From the NCBI GenBank assembly GCA_963726795.1, contig CAVSDD010000004.1, positions 930,001 through 994,000 of the forward strand: a DNA stretch of 64,000 bases. Direction: 5' to 3'. Position 1 is the stretch's first letter; every line of letters starts with the position of its first letter. Both the position numbers and the translations under genes were made by a program. Shown in pieces: positions 18,418 to 26,193 of this stretch. The notes below the pieces were generated by a model. It searched no databases. It saw nothing but the letters and a program-made list of their open reading frames with translations, and was not told the DNA's origin. This DNA comes from Hyphomicrobium_A sp963726795. Lineage in GTDB: Bacteria; Pseudomonadota; Alphaproteobacteria; Rhizobiales; Hyphomicrobiaceae.

Positions 18418-18657
18418 ATGGGTCTGAGCGGCTGGCATTTGCTCATACTCGCGCTTATCGCGGTGCTCATCTTCGGGGGCAGCGGCCGCATCTCGTCCCT
18501 GATGGGCGACGTGGCCAAGGGCATCAAGAGCTTCCGCGCGGGCCTGTCTGAGGACGACGAGGAAGACAGGCCGCCGCAATCGCCGCCGACCAAGGTCATC
18601 GATCACACCGCAACGAAGACGACCGAACGCGACCGCGACGGCAGCAAGACCGGTTGA
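18418..18657 (+). CDS. tatA: Sec-independent translocase subunit TatA
   Basis: TatA (79 aa) forms the membrane-thinning oligomer of the twin-arginine translocon. The single N-terminal helix (GWHLLILALIAVLIFGGSGRISSLMGD), the FGGSGRI hinge and the amphipathic helix GDVAKGIKSFRAGL are all present, followed by an acidic, charged tail. The ATG at 18418 was chosen because AAGGAG lies 8 bases before it. It is followed by tatB and tatC; the oxalate decarboxylase in this window has a Tat-like signal. Confidence 0.93.
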   Translation: MGLSGWHLLILALIAVLIFGGSGRISSLMGDVAKGIKSFRAGLSEDDEEDRPPQSPPTKVIDHTATKTTERDRDGSKTG

Positions 18658-18737
18658 CGCATACGCGTGACCGCCGCGCCGGCCGTTGAACGTGTCGGCC
18701 GCATCGGACGTTGGCGCATGGGACGTTGGAACCGCGC

Positions 18738-19185
18738 ATGTTCGACATCACCTCCAGCAAGCTGCTGATCCTGGCGATCGTCGCGCTGATCGTCGTCGGT
18801 CCCAAGGATCTGCCGGTGCTGCTGCGCACCGTCGGCAAGTACCTCGGCATCGTGCGCCGCCACGCGAACGAGTTCCGTGCGCAGCTCGAGGAGGCCATGC
18901 GCGAAACCGAGCTCGAGGACATCAAGAAGGAATTCGACAACTTCGGGCGCGAGATGCACGCCTCCATCGAGGATAGCGCCGCCGGCAAGCGCACCCGGGA
19001 GATCATGCGCGGCAAGGTCGATGACGCCGCCGAGGGTCCGGCGCCGCAGCTTGGCTCTCCCGATGAAGCCGCCGTGCCCCGCATGGAGAATGGCACCGAG
19101 TTCTGGCCTGGAACCTGGCGCCGAGCCTGGTACCGAGCCTGGGCCGTTGATGACGCCGATCAAGCAAACCGGGACAGAGCGGTGA
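18738..19185 (+). CDS. tatB: Sec-independent translocase subunit TatB, probable frame break near its 3' end
   Basis: TatB begins MFDITSSKLLILAIVALIVVGPKDLP, the family N-terminal helix and GPKDLP hinge, then a charged amphipathic helix. With the sequence as given, its frame runs without a stop into tatC and gives one 416-residue product. In the neighbouring frame, however, the end reads as a natural Glu/Pro/Gly-rich tail (LEPGAEPGTEPG) and stops at a TGA (19183-19185) that overlaps the GTG start of tatC as GTGA. A single extra base in roughly 19060-19110 would therefore explain the fusion. I infer two separate genes, as in relatives. Confidence 0.8.
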
Positions 19186-19985
19186 GCGAGGTCATTGAGC
19201 GGCCCGGCCAGGACGACATCGACGCCTCCAAGGCGCCGCTGCTCGAACATCTGGTCGAGCTGCGCCAGCGCCTCATCTGGTCGCTCGTCGCCATCGGGCT
19301 GTCGTTCACCGTCTGCTTCATCTTCGCCAAGCAGATCTACAACATCCTGGTGCTGCCTTATCGCTGGGCCAGCGGCAGCGACCAGCCGATCGAGATGATC
19401 TACACGGCGCCGCAGGAATTCCTGTTCACGCAGATGAAGCTCGCGTTGTTTGGCGCGGTGTGCATCTCGTTCCCGATCGTCGCCATCCAGATCTACAAGT
19501 TCGTGGCGCCGGGCCTCTACAAGAACGAGCGCAAGGCGTTCCTGCCGTATCTCATCGCCACGCCGGTGCTGTTCATGCTGGGCGCCGCGCTCGTCTATTT
19601 CATCGTCATGCCGATGGCGATGCGCTTCTTCCTGTCGATGCAGGAGACGGGCGGGCAGGTCGAGATCCACCTGCAGGCGAAGGTGTCGGAATACCTCGCG
19701 CTGATCATGAACCTCATCATCGGCTTCGGCATCTGCTTCCAGCTGCCCGTCGCGCTCACGCTGTTGGCGCGCGCCGGCATCGTCTCGGCTGAGATGCTGC
19801 GCAAAGGACGCCGCTATGCGATTTTGGGCATCACGGCGGTTGCCGCATTCCTGTCGCCGCCCGATCCCTTCTCGATGCTGGCGATGATGCTGCCGACGAT
19901 CGGGCTCTACGAGCTGTCGATCTGGGCGGTCGAGCGGGTTGCGCGCCAGCAGGCCGCCGCGGCGGCGCAGCCCAAGGCTAGCTAG
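19182..19985 (+). CDS. tatC: Sec-independent translocase subunit TatC
   Basis: TatC (267 aa) is the polytopic receptor for twin-arginine signals. The conserved N-terminal cytoplasmic motif APLLEHLVELRQRL, the periplasmic TAPQEFLFTQMKLA and FVAPGLYKNERK are visible, as are six hydrophobic segments. The GTG start at 19182 gives MSEVIERPGQ and a GTGA overlap with the inferred tatB stop. Its last 8 bases overlap the end of the minus-strand higA gene. Confidence 0.93.
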   Translation: MSEVIERPGQDDIDASKAPLLEHLVELRQRLIWSLVAIGLSFTVCFIFAKQIYNILVLPYRWASGSDQPIEMIYTAPQEFLFTQMKLALFGAVCISFPIVAIQIYKFVAPGLYKNERKAFLPYLIATPVLFMLGAALVYFIVMPMAMRFFLSMQETGGQVEIHLQAKVSEYLALIMNLIIGFGICFQLPVALTLLARAGIVSAEMLRKGRRYAILGITAVAAFLSPPDPFSMLAMMLPTIGLYELSIWAVERVARQQAAAAAQPKAS

Positions 19986-20289
19986 CGATCTTGACCGGCT
20001 TCATCCTGGACGTGTCGACCTCCCGCTCGGCGTGCCAAAGGTCGTAAGCCGACTGCATGTTGAGCCAGGAGGCAGCCGACGTGTCGAAAATAGCGCCGAG
20101 ACGCACCGCCATCGCTGGTGTCACCGGCTGCTTTTCGGCCAGGATGTCGTAGAGGGACTGTCGCGAGATGCCGAGTGTACGCGCAAGTTCGGCCTTTGCC
20201 ACGCGAAGTCCGGGAAGCACGACCTCGCGCAGGAAGGCTCCAGGGTGGGTCGGACAGCGATCGGTTGATCTTTTGGATGGCGCGGCCAT
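19978..20289 (-). CDS. higA: HigA-type antitoxin, XRE-family
   Basis: The product (103 aa) is a helix-turn-helix antitoxin. It starts with PTHPGAFLREVVLPGL, typical of the HigA/VapI group, followed by the HTH LAKAELARTLGISRQSLYDIL (about residues 30-52), and it ends with the SWLNMQSAYDLWHAE segment of this family. It neutralises HigB and represses the shared promoter. It lies 2 bases after higB in the toxin-first order characteristic of higBA. The stop lies inside the end of tatC on the other strand. Confidence 0.9.
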   Translation of the reverse strand: MAAPSKRSTDRCPTHPGAFLREVVLPGLRVAKAELARTLGISRQSLYDILAEKQPVTPAMAVRLGAIFDTSAASWLNMQSAYDLWHAEREVDTSRMKPVKIAS

Positions 20290-20291
20290 GC

Positions 20292-20570
20292 TCAGTGATA
20301 ATCCTCGAAATCGACGTTGACGGCGTCTTGATCGTGCCAGGCAAATGTTATGCGCCAATTGGCCGACACGGACACGGCATAGCGCCCCTTGGAGGTGCCG
20401 GACAGCTTGTGAAAACCGAGGCCCGGCAAGTTCATGTCGTCGGGTTGCGTCGCTGCGTTCAGGCGGTCGAGTATCATGGTGATCCGGACGATCCTGTCGG
20501 CCGGCAATTTCGACGCATCGTCGCGCTCCCAGAACCGCTTCAAGGCGCGGCTGCTATACGAGACGATCAT
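20292..20570 (-). CDS. higB: HigB/RelE-type toxin (proteic killer family)
   Basis: The product (92 aa) is a ribosome-dependent mRNA interferase-type toxin. Recognisable features are the N-terminal MIVSYSSRALKRFWE, the central LPGLGFHKLSGTSKGRYAVSVSANWRITF core of the RelE/HigB fold, and the end WHDQDAVNVDFEDYH. AGGA lies upstream of the ATG. It is transcribed before higA from a promoter at 20645-20674. Complete and in frame, so the module may be active. Confidence 0.9.
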   Translation of the reverse strand: MIVSYSSRALKRFWERDDASKLPADRIVRITMILDRLNAATQPDDMNLPGLGFHKLSGTSKGRYAVSVSANWRITFAWHDQDAVNVDFEDYH

Positions 20571-20644
20571 GGGAACGTCCTATCGGACGCGTCATGCGAC
20601 GTTCCGCGATCACGCTATGAAGATTGACGTTTCTGCTCGATCAT

Positions 20645-20674
20645 AATGTAAGCTAACACATGACATAGTGTCAA
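20645..20674 (-). promoter_or_regulatory. Probable sigma-70-type promoter of higBA
   Basis: On the minus strand a perfect -35 box TTGACA (20674-20669) is followed after 18 bases by TACATT (20650-20645), a 4/6 match to the -10 box. The surroundings are much more AT-rich than the window. An inverted pair TGTAAG (20647-20652) and CTTACA (20682-20687) brackets the promoter and could be the HigA operator. Confidence 0.6.
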
Positions 20675-20765
20675 GTAATGCCTTACATATTGAAGCCGCT
20701 GGACCGGGTCTAACTGGCGGCATATACGAGCGCCAGATCATTCACTCTGAGAGCAGAGGCGCGAC

Positions 20766-22381
20766 GTGTTCGACATCAAGTGGATCAGAGACAACGCGCA
20801 AGCGTTCGACGCCGGCTTGGCGAAGCGCGGACTGGCGCCGCTGTCGGCCGAGCTGATGGCTCTCGACGAGGCTCGGCGCGAGCACGTCACGAAGCTGCAG
20901 GAGGCGCAGGCGCGGCGCAACGCGGCGTCAAAGGAGATCGGCCAGGCGAAAGCAAAGAAGGACGAGGCGGCGTCGGCCAAGCTGCTCGAAGAGGTCGCGC
21001 GCTTGAAGGAGCTGATCCGCGCGGGCGAGGAGGAGGAGCGGCAACTCGATGCAAAGCTCAAGGATGCGCTCTCCGTCATCCCCAATTTGCCGCTGCGATG
21101 AGGTCCCGCTCGGCAAGAGCGAGAAGGACAACAAGGAGGTGCGCAAGGTCGGCGCGCCGCCGAAGTTCGCTTTCAAGCCCAAGCCGCATTTCGAGATCGG
21201 CGAAGCGCTGGGGCTGATGGATTTCGAGACGGCGGCCAAGATTTCCGGCGCGCGGTTTGTCGTTTTGAAGGGGGCCTTGGCGCGGCTCGAGCGCGCGCTC
21301 GGGGCGTTCATGCTCGATCTGCACACCACGCCGGCCAAAGACGGGCTCGGCGGCTACAGCGAGAACAACGTCCCGCTGCTGGTGAAGGATCAAGCCGCCT
21401 ACGGCACCGGTAACCTCCCAAGTTTGCCGAGGATTTGTTTCAGACATCTCGCCAAGACTCTCGACGCGTGCGATATGCAAGTGCATCGAAGATTTCGACC
21501 GCCAGATGAAGGCCTGGCGGGTTTTGAGCGCACGGCAATCGCGCGAACTGAACAAGCTCGACCGAACTTGGAATGCGATGCTGAATACGAAGATCGCTCG
21601 AAGACGTGCTAGACTTGGAATTGCGACCGAGGTCTCAACGCATCGCGTACTCTGGCTCATCCCCACCGCCGAGGTGGCGCTCACGAACTTCGTGCGCGAG
21701 TCGACGCTCGATGAAGCCAAGCTCCCCATGCGCCTGACCGCGTTGACGCCGTGCTTCCGCTCGGAAGCCGGCGCGGCCGGCAAGGACACGCGCGGCATGA
21801 TCCGCCAGCACCAGTTCACCAAGGTCGAGCTCGTCTCCATCACCACGCCCGAGGAGAGCTCAGCCGAGCACGAGCGCATGACCGCGTGCGCCGAGGAAGT
21901 CTGAAGCGCCTCGGGCTGCCGTTCCGCACCATCCTGCTGTGCACCGGCGACATGGGCTTTGCCGCGCAGAAGACCTACGACATCGAGGTGTGGCTGCCGG
22001 GCGAGGACACCTACCGCGAGATCTCCTCGTGCTCGGTGTGCGGCGATTTCCAGGCGCGCCGCATGAACGCGCGCTACCGGCCGAAGGGTGCGAAGGATAT
22101 TCGCTACGTGCACACGCTGAACGGCTCGGGGCTCGCGGTCGGGCGCACGCTGATCGCGGTGCTTGGAAAACTACCAGCAGGAGGACGGCTCGGTGCTGAT
22201 CCCCGAGGCGCTCGTGCCCTACATGGGCGGCATGACCAAAATCGAGAAAACGCATGACCGGCCGCTCCGCCATGACGGGGGAGGGGGACCTGTTGGTGCC
22301 TGGGCGGCCGAGGGTTTCATGCCGGCCCGATCTCTCAGCACACGTGCGCAGCCCGGGTCCGCCGTGACGGGAGCGGTGTGA
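20766..22381 (+). CDS. serS: Seryl-tRNA synthetase, several frame breaks and about 190 extra bases
   Basis: This class II synthetase charges tRNA-Ser. The GTG start gives MFDIKWIRDNAQ and the N-terminal coiled coil. TPCFRSEAG...RGMIRQHQF (motif 2) and GSGLAVGRTLIAVLENYQQ (motif 3) follow. Frame changes: +1 near 21100, -1 near 21418, one inside 21441-21651, -1 near 21899 and +1 near 22165. Most are fixed by one base. Between FAEDLFQT (ending near 21446) and WLIPTAEV (from 21652) there are 205 bases where the family needs about a dozen. The extra part is open in the WLIPTAEV frame and Arg/Lys-rich. The 3' end overlaps surE as TGATG; a natural end near PYMGG would be about 40 codons shorter. The cell must have a working SerRS, so either this copy is mis-sequenced or another exists. 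Confidence 0.8.
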
Positions 22382-23175
22382 TGCGCATCCTGATCACCAA
22401 CGACGACGGCATCGGCGCGGAAGGCCTCAACGTCCTGCGCACCATCGCGCAAGGATTGTCCGACGATGTCTGGGTGATCGCGCCCGAGAAGAACCAGAGC
22501 GGCGCCTCGCACTCGATGACGCTGCACGAGCCGATACGCCTGCGCCAGACGGACGACCGCACGTTCATCATCCGCGGCACGCCGACCGACTGCGTGATCA
22601 TGGGCGTGCGCCACCTGCTGCGCGACAAGCGCCCCGACCTCGTGCTCTCGGGCGTCAACCACGGCTCCAACCTCGCCGAGGACGTGACCTACTCGGGCAC
22701 CATCGCGGCCGCGATCGAGGGCACGCTGCTCGGCATCCGCTCGATCGCGCTGAGCCAGACGGGTGGATCGCTCGAGGAGGGCGACATTCACTGGGAGACC
22801 CCGCTCAAGCACGGGCCGCAGCTCATCTCGCGGCTGCTCGCGGCCGGCTGGCCGACCGGCATCGTGATCAACGTGAACTTTCCCGCCTGCGCGCCGGGCG
22901 ATGTCACCGGCATCGAGGTGACCGCGCAAGGCCGACGCGATCAGGCAGCGCTCGACATCGATAAGCGCAGCGACCCGTGGGGCACGCCCTACTTCTGGTT
23001 CGGCTTCGACCGTCCGCCCTCGACGCTGGTTGCGGGCACGGATCTGGCCGCAATCGACGCGCGCGCGATCTCGGTGACGCCGCTGTGCTTGAACCTCACG
23101 CACGAGGCGACGTGCCGGGCGCTCGAGAAGGCGTTTCCGCCGCCGGTCACCCCCGCAGCGCGCAAGCGCGGTTAA
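22381..23175 (+). CDS. surE: 5'/3'-nucleotidase SurE
   Basis: SurE (264 aa) is a metal-dependent nucleoside monophosphatase linked to stress survival. The N-terminal metal site ILITNDDGIGAEG, the NQSGASHSMT segment and LSGVNHGSNLAEDVTYSGT are intact. GGGAG precedes the ATG at 22381; a GTG one codon earlier is the alternative. The ATG overlaps the end of the serS frame. The gene pcm, often next to surE in relatives, is absent; the LysM/M23 lipoprotein gene follows after about 220 bases. Confidence 0.94.
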   Translation: MRILITNDDGIGAEGLNVLRTIAQGLSDDVWVIAPEKNQSGASHSMTLHEPIRLRQTDDRTFIIRGTPTDCVIMGVRHLLRDKRPDLVLSGVNHGSNLAEDVTYSGTIAAAIEGTLLGIRSIALSQTGGSLEEGDIHWETPLKHGPQLISRLLAAGWPTGIVINVNFPACAPGDVTGIEVTAQGRRDQAALDIDKRSDPWGTPYFWFGFDRPPSTLVAGTDLAAIDARAISVTPLCLNLTHEATCRALEKAFPPPVTPAARKRG

Positions 23176-23335
23176 CAGACGTTCATTCCGTTGGCGCGAG
23201 TCAGCCTCGCCGCCGCCGTGGCGCCAACATCTAGACGCGTCTGCGTCCTGATCGCAGCACAATCAAGATGTACTCAAATTGGGTGCGCGAAAGCTGCCAT
23301 CAATGACGTTGAAGCAGGGGCAAATCTGCCGGCCG

Positions 23336-23365
23336 TTAAGTCTCCGTTAACCCCTTAACGGTTAA
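23336..23365. promoter_or_regulatory. CtrA-type binding site cluster
   Basis: TTAA (23336-23339), 7 bases, TTAAC (23347-23351) is an exact match to the CtrA full-site consensus TTAA-N7-TTAAC. Two further TTAA half-sites follow at 23355-23358 and 23362-23365. The cluster lies 29-58 bases before the start of the LysM/M23 lipoprotein gene, within promoter distance. CtrA control of cell-wall genes is well known in Alphaproteobacteria; binding here is inferred. Confidence 0.6.
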
Positions 23366-23393
23366 TCAAAGGTTGGCAGTAAGGGTGCGTATC

Positions 23394-24883
23394 ATGATGC
23401 GTTTGAAGCATTCCACACGCGGCGGCGCTTCTTTCCCTCTCACCTTCCGGCATGGGGCGCTCGCGCTTTTTGCCGTGCTAGCAGGCGGATGCAGCGCTGA
23501 AATCTCGCGCTTCGATTTCCCCGCCTTCAGTCTCGCCGACGACAAGAAAGAAACGCAGACGGCCTCCTTGCAGGAGCCGAACGGCTCCAATCGCGGTCCG
23601 AGCTATCTCGGCAACGAGGGTCGCGGCGGTTATACAACTCCGCGCTCCAACGGCGACAGCAACGTTGCGATGGCGCCGCTGTCTGAGCCCCAGAACGGTT
23701 ACGGCGCGGCTATGGCGATGATCGCCGCGGCGGCGCGCAGCCTGCGCCGTCCTACCGGCCGGCACCTTCGGCGTCGCGTCAGGGCGAGGCCGTCGACGTG
23801 CAGCCGGGCGATACGCTCTATGCGCTCTCGCGCCGCCATCACGTCTCGGTCGCCGAGCTGATGGAGGTCAACAGCCTCTCCAATCCGAATTTGCATCCGG
23901 GCCAGAAGATCTATCTGCCCGCCGGCACGACGGCACAGACTGGCGGCTATCCCACGCAGGCGGCGGGATATCCTGCTCAGTCGCCCGGCTATCCCGCTCA
24001 AGCTGCCGGGTATCCCGCGAGACCGGCCGCACCGGCCGTGCAGCCGCGCCAGGTCGCAACCGTTGCCGTGCCGCCGAGCGTGTCGCCGTCGGTTCGCGCG
24101 AAATACGACGGCTCCTACACGGTGCACGACGGCGAGTCCGTCTACAGCATCGCCAGGCAGGTCGGCGTGCCCGTTGCAGAGCTGCAGCGCGTGAACGGCA
24201 TCACGGATTCTCGCTCCGTGCGCTCAGGCACAGTGCTCAAGGTTCCAGGTGGCGCCGGCTCCGGTGCCAGCGATGCGGTCGCCGAGGCCGCGCCGCAGCC
24301 GCGCACGCAGGTTGCTGTCGTGCCGCCCGCCGCTCAGCCCGATGATCCGCCGGCCGCGGCACAGCCCGCGCCGGGCGCTGCCTCGCCGCGCTCGCCAACC
24401 GTCATCAATCGCCGCAACGAGATCTCGACCTCGGGTACCGAAGTTGCCACCGGCACGATCACGCCGCCGCCGGTGCAGCCGCGTGCGAGCGCCGCTGCCG
24501 GCGACAAGCTGCGCTGGCCGGTGCAGGGCAAGGTCATGGTGGCCTTCGGTCAACGTGACGACGGCACCCACAACGACGGCATCAACGTGTCGGTCCCGCA
24601 GGGGACGCCCGTGCATGCCGCCGACGCCGGCACCGTCGCCTATGCCGGATCCGAGCTCAAAGGCTACGGCAACCTCGTGCTGGTCCGCCACGAGAACGGC
24701 TGGGTCACCGCCTACGCCCACAACGAGGAACTGATGGTCAAGCGCGGCGACAAGGTGCAGCGCGGCCAGGTGATCGCCAAGGCCGGACGTACCGGGTCGG
24801 TCGACCAGCCGCAGGTGCACTTCGAACTGCGCCAGGGATCAAAGCCCGTCGATCCGCTGCCGTTCCTCGAGCCGCGCACATAG
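23394..24883 (+). CDS. LysM-LysM-M23 lipoprotein, NlpD/DipM-like, one frame break
   Basis: The reconstructed protein (about 496 aa) begins with a lipoprotein signal ending in the lipobox LAGGC. Two LysM domains (VDVQPGDTLYALSRRHHVS...KIYLPAG and YTVHDGESVYSIARQVGV...VLKVPGG) bind peptidoglycan. The C-terminal M23/LytM domain (RWPVQGKVMVAFGQ to PLPFLEPRT) lacks the zinc ligands. Where active members have HxGxD it reads NDGIN, and the HxH motif reads QVH. Such degenerate LytM proteins (EnvC, NlpD, DipM) activate amidases during cell separation rather than cut the wall. One base is missing near 23708; adding it joins the N-terminal part to DDRRGGAQPAPS. The start at 23394 is one of two adjacent ATGs. 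Confidence 0.87.
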
Positions 24884-24901
24884 CGTCGCGCGTTTAAATG
24901 C

Positions 24902-24925
24902 AAAAAGGCCGGCAGCGCGCCGGCC
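24902..24925 (-). terminator. Rho-independent terminator for the minus-strand gene at 24961
   Basis: GGCCGGC (24907-24913) and GCCGGCC (24919-24925) form a perfect 7-bp GC stem with a 5-base loop. On the minus strand it is followed by TTTTT (complement of 24902-24906). Confidence 0.75.
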
Positions 24926-24960
24926 TCGGCAGTTCCTGCAAAGCAACCATTCCCGGTTTG

Positions 24961-25605
24961 TCAGTCGATCAGCACCGGCGTCTTGCCGATGAGCGCGCGG
25001 TCGTCCACCTGCCGCGCCAGGAACTTGGCGACGTCGGCGCGGCTGATGAAGCCGCTGCGCCAGGTGCGCGGCTCGATCAGGACCTGATAGGTGCCGCGCG
25101 AGGCGCCGCTGGTGAGGGCGCCGGGGCGCACGATCGTCCAGTCGAGCGCGCTCGCCTTGATCATCTGCTCGGCGATGTCCTTGTCGTCGTAGACGCGCTT
25201 CAAGAGCAGCGGAAACAGCACCGATTCGTAGAGGAAGCCGCCGTGCCCGCGGCTGTCGCCGGCGCCGAACCCCGTGACCGCGATGAGCCGCTTCACGCCG
25301 CGCGCGCTCATGGCATCGACCAGCACGCGCGTCGCGCGGGAAAAGAGCGTGGTCCCCTTGAAGACGGCATCGGCGCTGAACGCGACGCCGAGCGACTGCA
25401 CGACTGCATCGACGCCGGTGAGAGCCGCTTCGACAGTCGCTTTGTCGAGCGCGTCGCCCGAGATTTTTTCGAGCTGGGGATCCTCGATCGCAATCGCGCC
25501 GGCGGAGCGGGCCAGCGCGCGTACGCGAAAACCGGCTGCCAGTAGCGACTTAACGGTTTCGAGCCCAATCCCGCGGCTCGCTCCGATCACCAGTACGGTC
25601 GCCAT
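24961..25605 (-). CDS. NAD(P)-binding SDR-type protein (atypical/extended)
   Basis: The product (214 aa) has a Rossmann start MATVLVIGASRGIG with the nucleotide-binding GASRGIG, then DALDKATVEAALTGVDAVV and KRLIAVTGFGAGDSRGHGG, the pattern of atypical SDR/NmrA-like proteins. The region YESVLFPLLLKRVYDDK replaces a classic YxxxK. TIVRPGALT is the usual substrate-side strand. It probably senses or uses NAD(P)H in an oxidoreduction or epimerisation; the substrate is unknown. GAGG stands before the ATG at 25605. The gene ends at a strong hairpin terminator. Confidence 0.82.
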   Translation of the reverse strand: MATVLVIGASRGIGLETVKSLLAAGFRVRALARSAGAIAIEDPQLEKISGDALDKATVEAALTGVDAVVQSLGVAFSADAVFKGTTLFSRATRVLVDAMSARGVKRLIAVTGFGAGDSRGHGGFLYESVLFPLLLKRVYDDKDIAEQMIKASALDWTIVRPGALTSGASRGTYQVLIEPRTWRSGFISRADVAKFLARQVDDRALIGKTPVLID

Positions 25606-25668
25606 GAGGTCCTCGGCAGGAGGCAGGAGGCAATGGGCAGTAGGCAAAAGGCAGTCGAATGGGCGCGC

Positions 25669-26091
25669 TCAGGCGTTCAGCGCCTTGCGGATTTTCTCAG
25701 CATGCATGCCGAGCACCTCGGGCCGCTCCATCGCGCGGCTGTGCGGCATCAGGGGTACGCCCTCGTGGCGCGGGATGATGTGGTAGTGCAGGTGGAACAC
25801 CGTCTGCCCGCTCGAAGCCTCGTTGAACTGCACGACGGTGACGCCGTCGGCGTCAAAGGCCGCCTTCACCGCGCGTGCCACCCGCTGCACGACGGGCGCG
25901 AGCCGCGCCAGCACCTGAGGGTCGGCGTCGAGCAGATTGCGCGAGGGCGCCTTGGGCACGATGAGCGTGTGGCCCGGCGCCTGCGGCATGGCATCCATGA
26001 AAACCAGCGCGTCGGCGTCCTCGTACACCTTCTGCGACGGGATTTCGCCGCGCAGAATCTTCGCGAAGACGTTGCTGTCGTCGTAGCTCAT
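25669..26091 (-). CDS. HIT-family nucleotide hydrolase/transferase
   Basis: The product (140 aa) shows the full HIT signature: NVFAKILRGEIPSQKVYEDADALVFMD at the N-terminus, GHTLIVPKAPSRNL, and the histidine triad HLHYHIIPR that forms the catalytic phosphohistidine. These enzymes hydrolyse AMP-lysine or other nucleoside-5'-phosphoramidates. The start at 26091 (MSYDDSN) is where the family begins; 28 upstream codons in frame are Arg-rich and unconvincing. It is followed by the SDR gene on the same strand. Confidence 0.92.
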   Translation of the reverse strand: MSYDDSNVFAKILRGEIPSQKVYEDADALVFMDAMPQAPGHTLIVPKAPSRNLLDADPQVLARLAPVVQRVARAVKAAFDADGVTVVQFNEASSGQTVFHLHYHIIPRHEGVPLMPHSRAMERPEVLGMHAEKIRKALNA

Positions 26092-26193
26092 GCGGCCTCC
26101 GGTGCGGAGGTCTGTTAAACGGCGCGGCCCCGCGCGCGTCAAGCGGCGCGCGCGCCTGGACTTTAGGCGCACCACTTTCGTTGGCGACAGGCT

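Noticed and set aside
18738..19985. A genuine TatB-TatC fusion protein
   Set aside because: The alternative frame gives a natural tatB tail and a GTGA overlap with tatC, and the window has many other one-base errors. Kept as a finding, not as a gene call.
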